Of a stretch of DNA of 6,746 bases, positions 6,409 through 6,746 are shown in pieces. This stretch comes from Chloroflexota bacterium (lineage in GTDB: Bacteria; Chloroflexota; Anaerolineae; Anaerolineales; Villigracilaceae), in contig JAKAMM010000096.1 of NCBI GenBank assembly GCA_021812905.1, forward strand, positions 1 to 6,746. Direction: 5' to 3'. The position numbers were made by a program, and so were the translations under genes. Positions within the stretch are counted from its first letter, which is position 1; each line of letters starts with the position of its first letter. The notes below the pieces were generated by a model. It saw nothing but the letters and a program-made list of their open reading frames with translations, made no database searches and had not been told where the DNA came from.

Positions 6409-6746
6409 CTATATCATCCCAGGATTTGGAGCACGTCCTCGATCACACCCGCGCTCTGTGGGACGAACTGCGCGGCGAGCGCCTTTTCATTACAGGCGGC
6501 ACGGGCTTCTTCGGATGCTGGTTGATGGAAAGTTTCTTGTGGGCAAACGACAGGTTGAATCTGGACAGCCGCGTGACGGTTTTGACTCGTTCGCCGGATG
6601 CCTTTCACAAGAAAGTTCCGCATCTCGCGGGACACAAAGCGGTCACCGTTTTACAGGGCGACGTCCGCACCTTTGACTTTCCCTCCGGCGCCTTCAACCA
6701 CATTATCCATGCCGCGACCGAAGCAAGCGCAAAACTGAACGACGAA
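6405..6746 (+). CDS. NAD(P)-dependent epimerase/dehydratase family protein (extended SDR), N-terminal part
   Basis: The first 114 codons are present; the gene runs off the right edge. The start ATG shares ATGA with the stop of the membrane-protein gene (4-base overlap) and has no Shine-Dalgarno, so translation probably depends on coupling. After an N-terminal helix-rich extension of about 25 residues comes the Rossmann strand and loop LFITGGTGFFG (27-37), a second strand ending VLTRS (59-63), whose Arg may suit NADP, the acidic GDV (85-87) and the HIIHAATEAS block (99-108). The catalytic YxxxK is beyond the window. In this operon it could be the 4-keto reductase that finishes a CDP-3,6-dideoxyhexose, a C2 epimerase, or another sugar dehydratase. 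The N-terminus alone cannot decide. It does not closely resemble the Salmonella paratose or abequose synthases as I remember them. Confidence 0.85.
   Translation, partial: MTISSQDLEHVLDHTRALWDELRGERLFITGGTGFFGCWLMESFLWANDRLNLDSRVTVLTRSPDAFHKKVPHLAGHKAVTVLQGDVRTFDFPSGAFNHIIHAATEASAKLNDE

Noticed and set aside
1..6746. CRISPR array, tRNA/rRNA genes, insertion sequences
   Set aside because: No regularly spaced repeats, no tRNA-like cloverleaf and no transposase motifs or terminal repeats seen. The window is almost wholly covered by the genes described.

Overview
The window holds the 3' half of a mismatch-repair gene (mutS) followed, after a gap of about 150 bases, by a tightly packed same-strand operon for a CDP-activated deoxysugar. 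The operon is cut off by the right edge. All genes read on the + strand. G+C is moderate, higher in the sugar genes than in the membrane-protein gene. The organism is a bacterium. The wording of the MutS ATPase region (DEIHAGQSTFMVEM, then EYIHNHPQLRAKTLFATHYHELT) is most familiar to me from Chloroflexota, especially Anaerolineae. This is recognition from memory, so the assignment is tentative.

Layout: 1-1409 is mutS without its start (MutS core, clamp, ATPase and C-terminal tail). 1410-1556 is intergenic. It carries a good sigma-70-type promoter (TTGTCC, 17 bases, TAGAAT), a dyad centred on the -35 element, a small A+T-rich inverted repeat and a clear Shine-Dalgarno. 1557-2327 is rfbF (glucose-1-phosphate cytidylyltransferase). 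2318-3313 is rfbG (CDP-glucose 4,6-dehydratase). 3297-4619 is rfbH (CDP-4-keto-6-deoxyglucose 3-dehydrase, with PLP and a [2Fe-2S] cluster). 4624-6408 encodes a polytopic membrane protein of the YfhO/GT-C glycosyltransferase-like type. 6405-6746 is the first 114 codons of an extended SDR (NAD(P)-dependent epimerase/dehydratase/reductase).

How they work together: RfbF, RfbG and RfbH convert glucose-1-phosphate to CDP-glucose, then CDP-4-keto-6-deoxyglucose, then the 3-deoxy glucoseen intermediate that leads to CDP-4-keto-3,6-dideoxyglucose. This is the common precursor of paratose, abequose, tyvelose, ascarylose and yersiniose. The reductase partner of RfbH (DdhD/E3) is not in the window. The terminal SDR is a candidate 4-keto reductase or epimerase. 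The membrane protein is a candidate transferase or other handler of lipid-linked sugar on the outer face. Overlaps of 10, 17 and 4 bases and one gap of 4 bases suggest a single, translationally coupled transcription unit.

The most interesting points are a dideoxysugar operon in what may be a Chloroflexota genome; an RfbG with glycine where the classical enzyme has its unusual cofactor-site histidine; and the unassigned GT-C-like membrane protein embedded in the operon.
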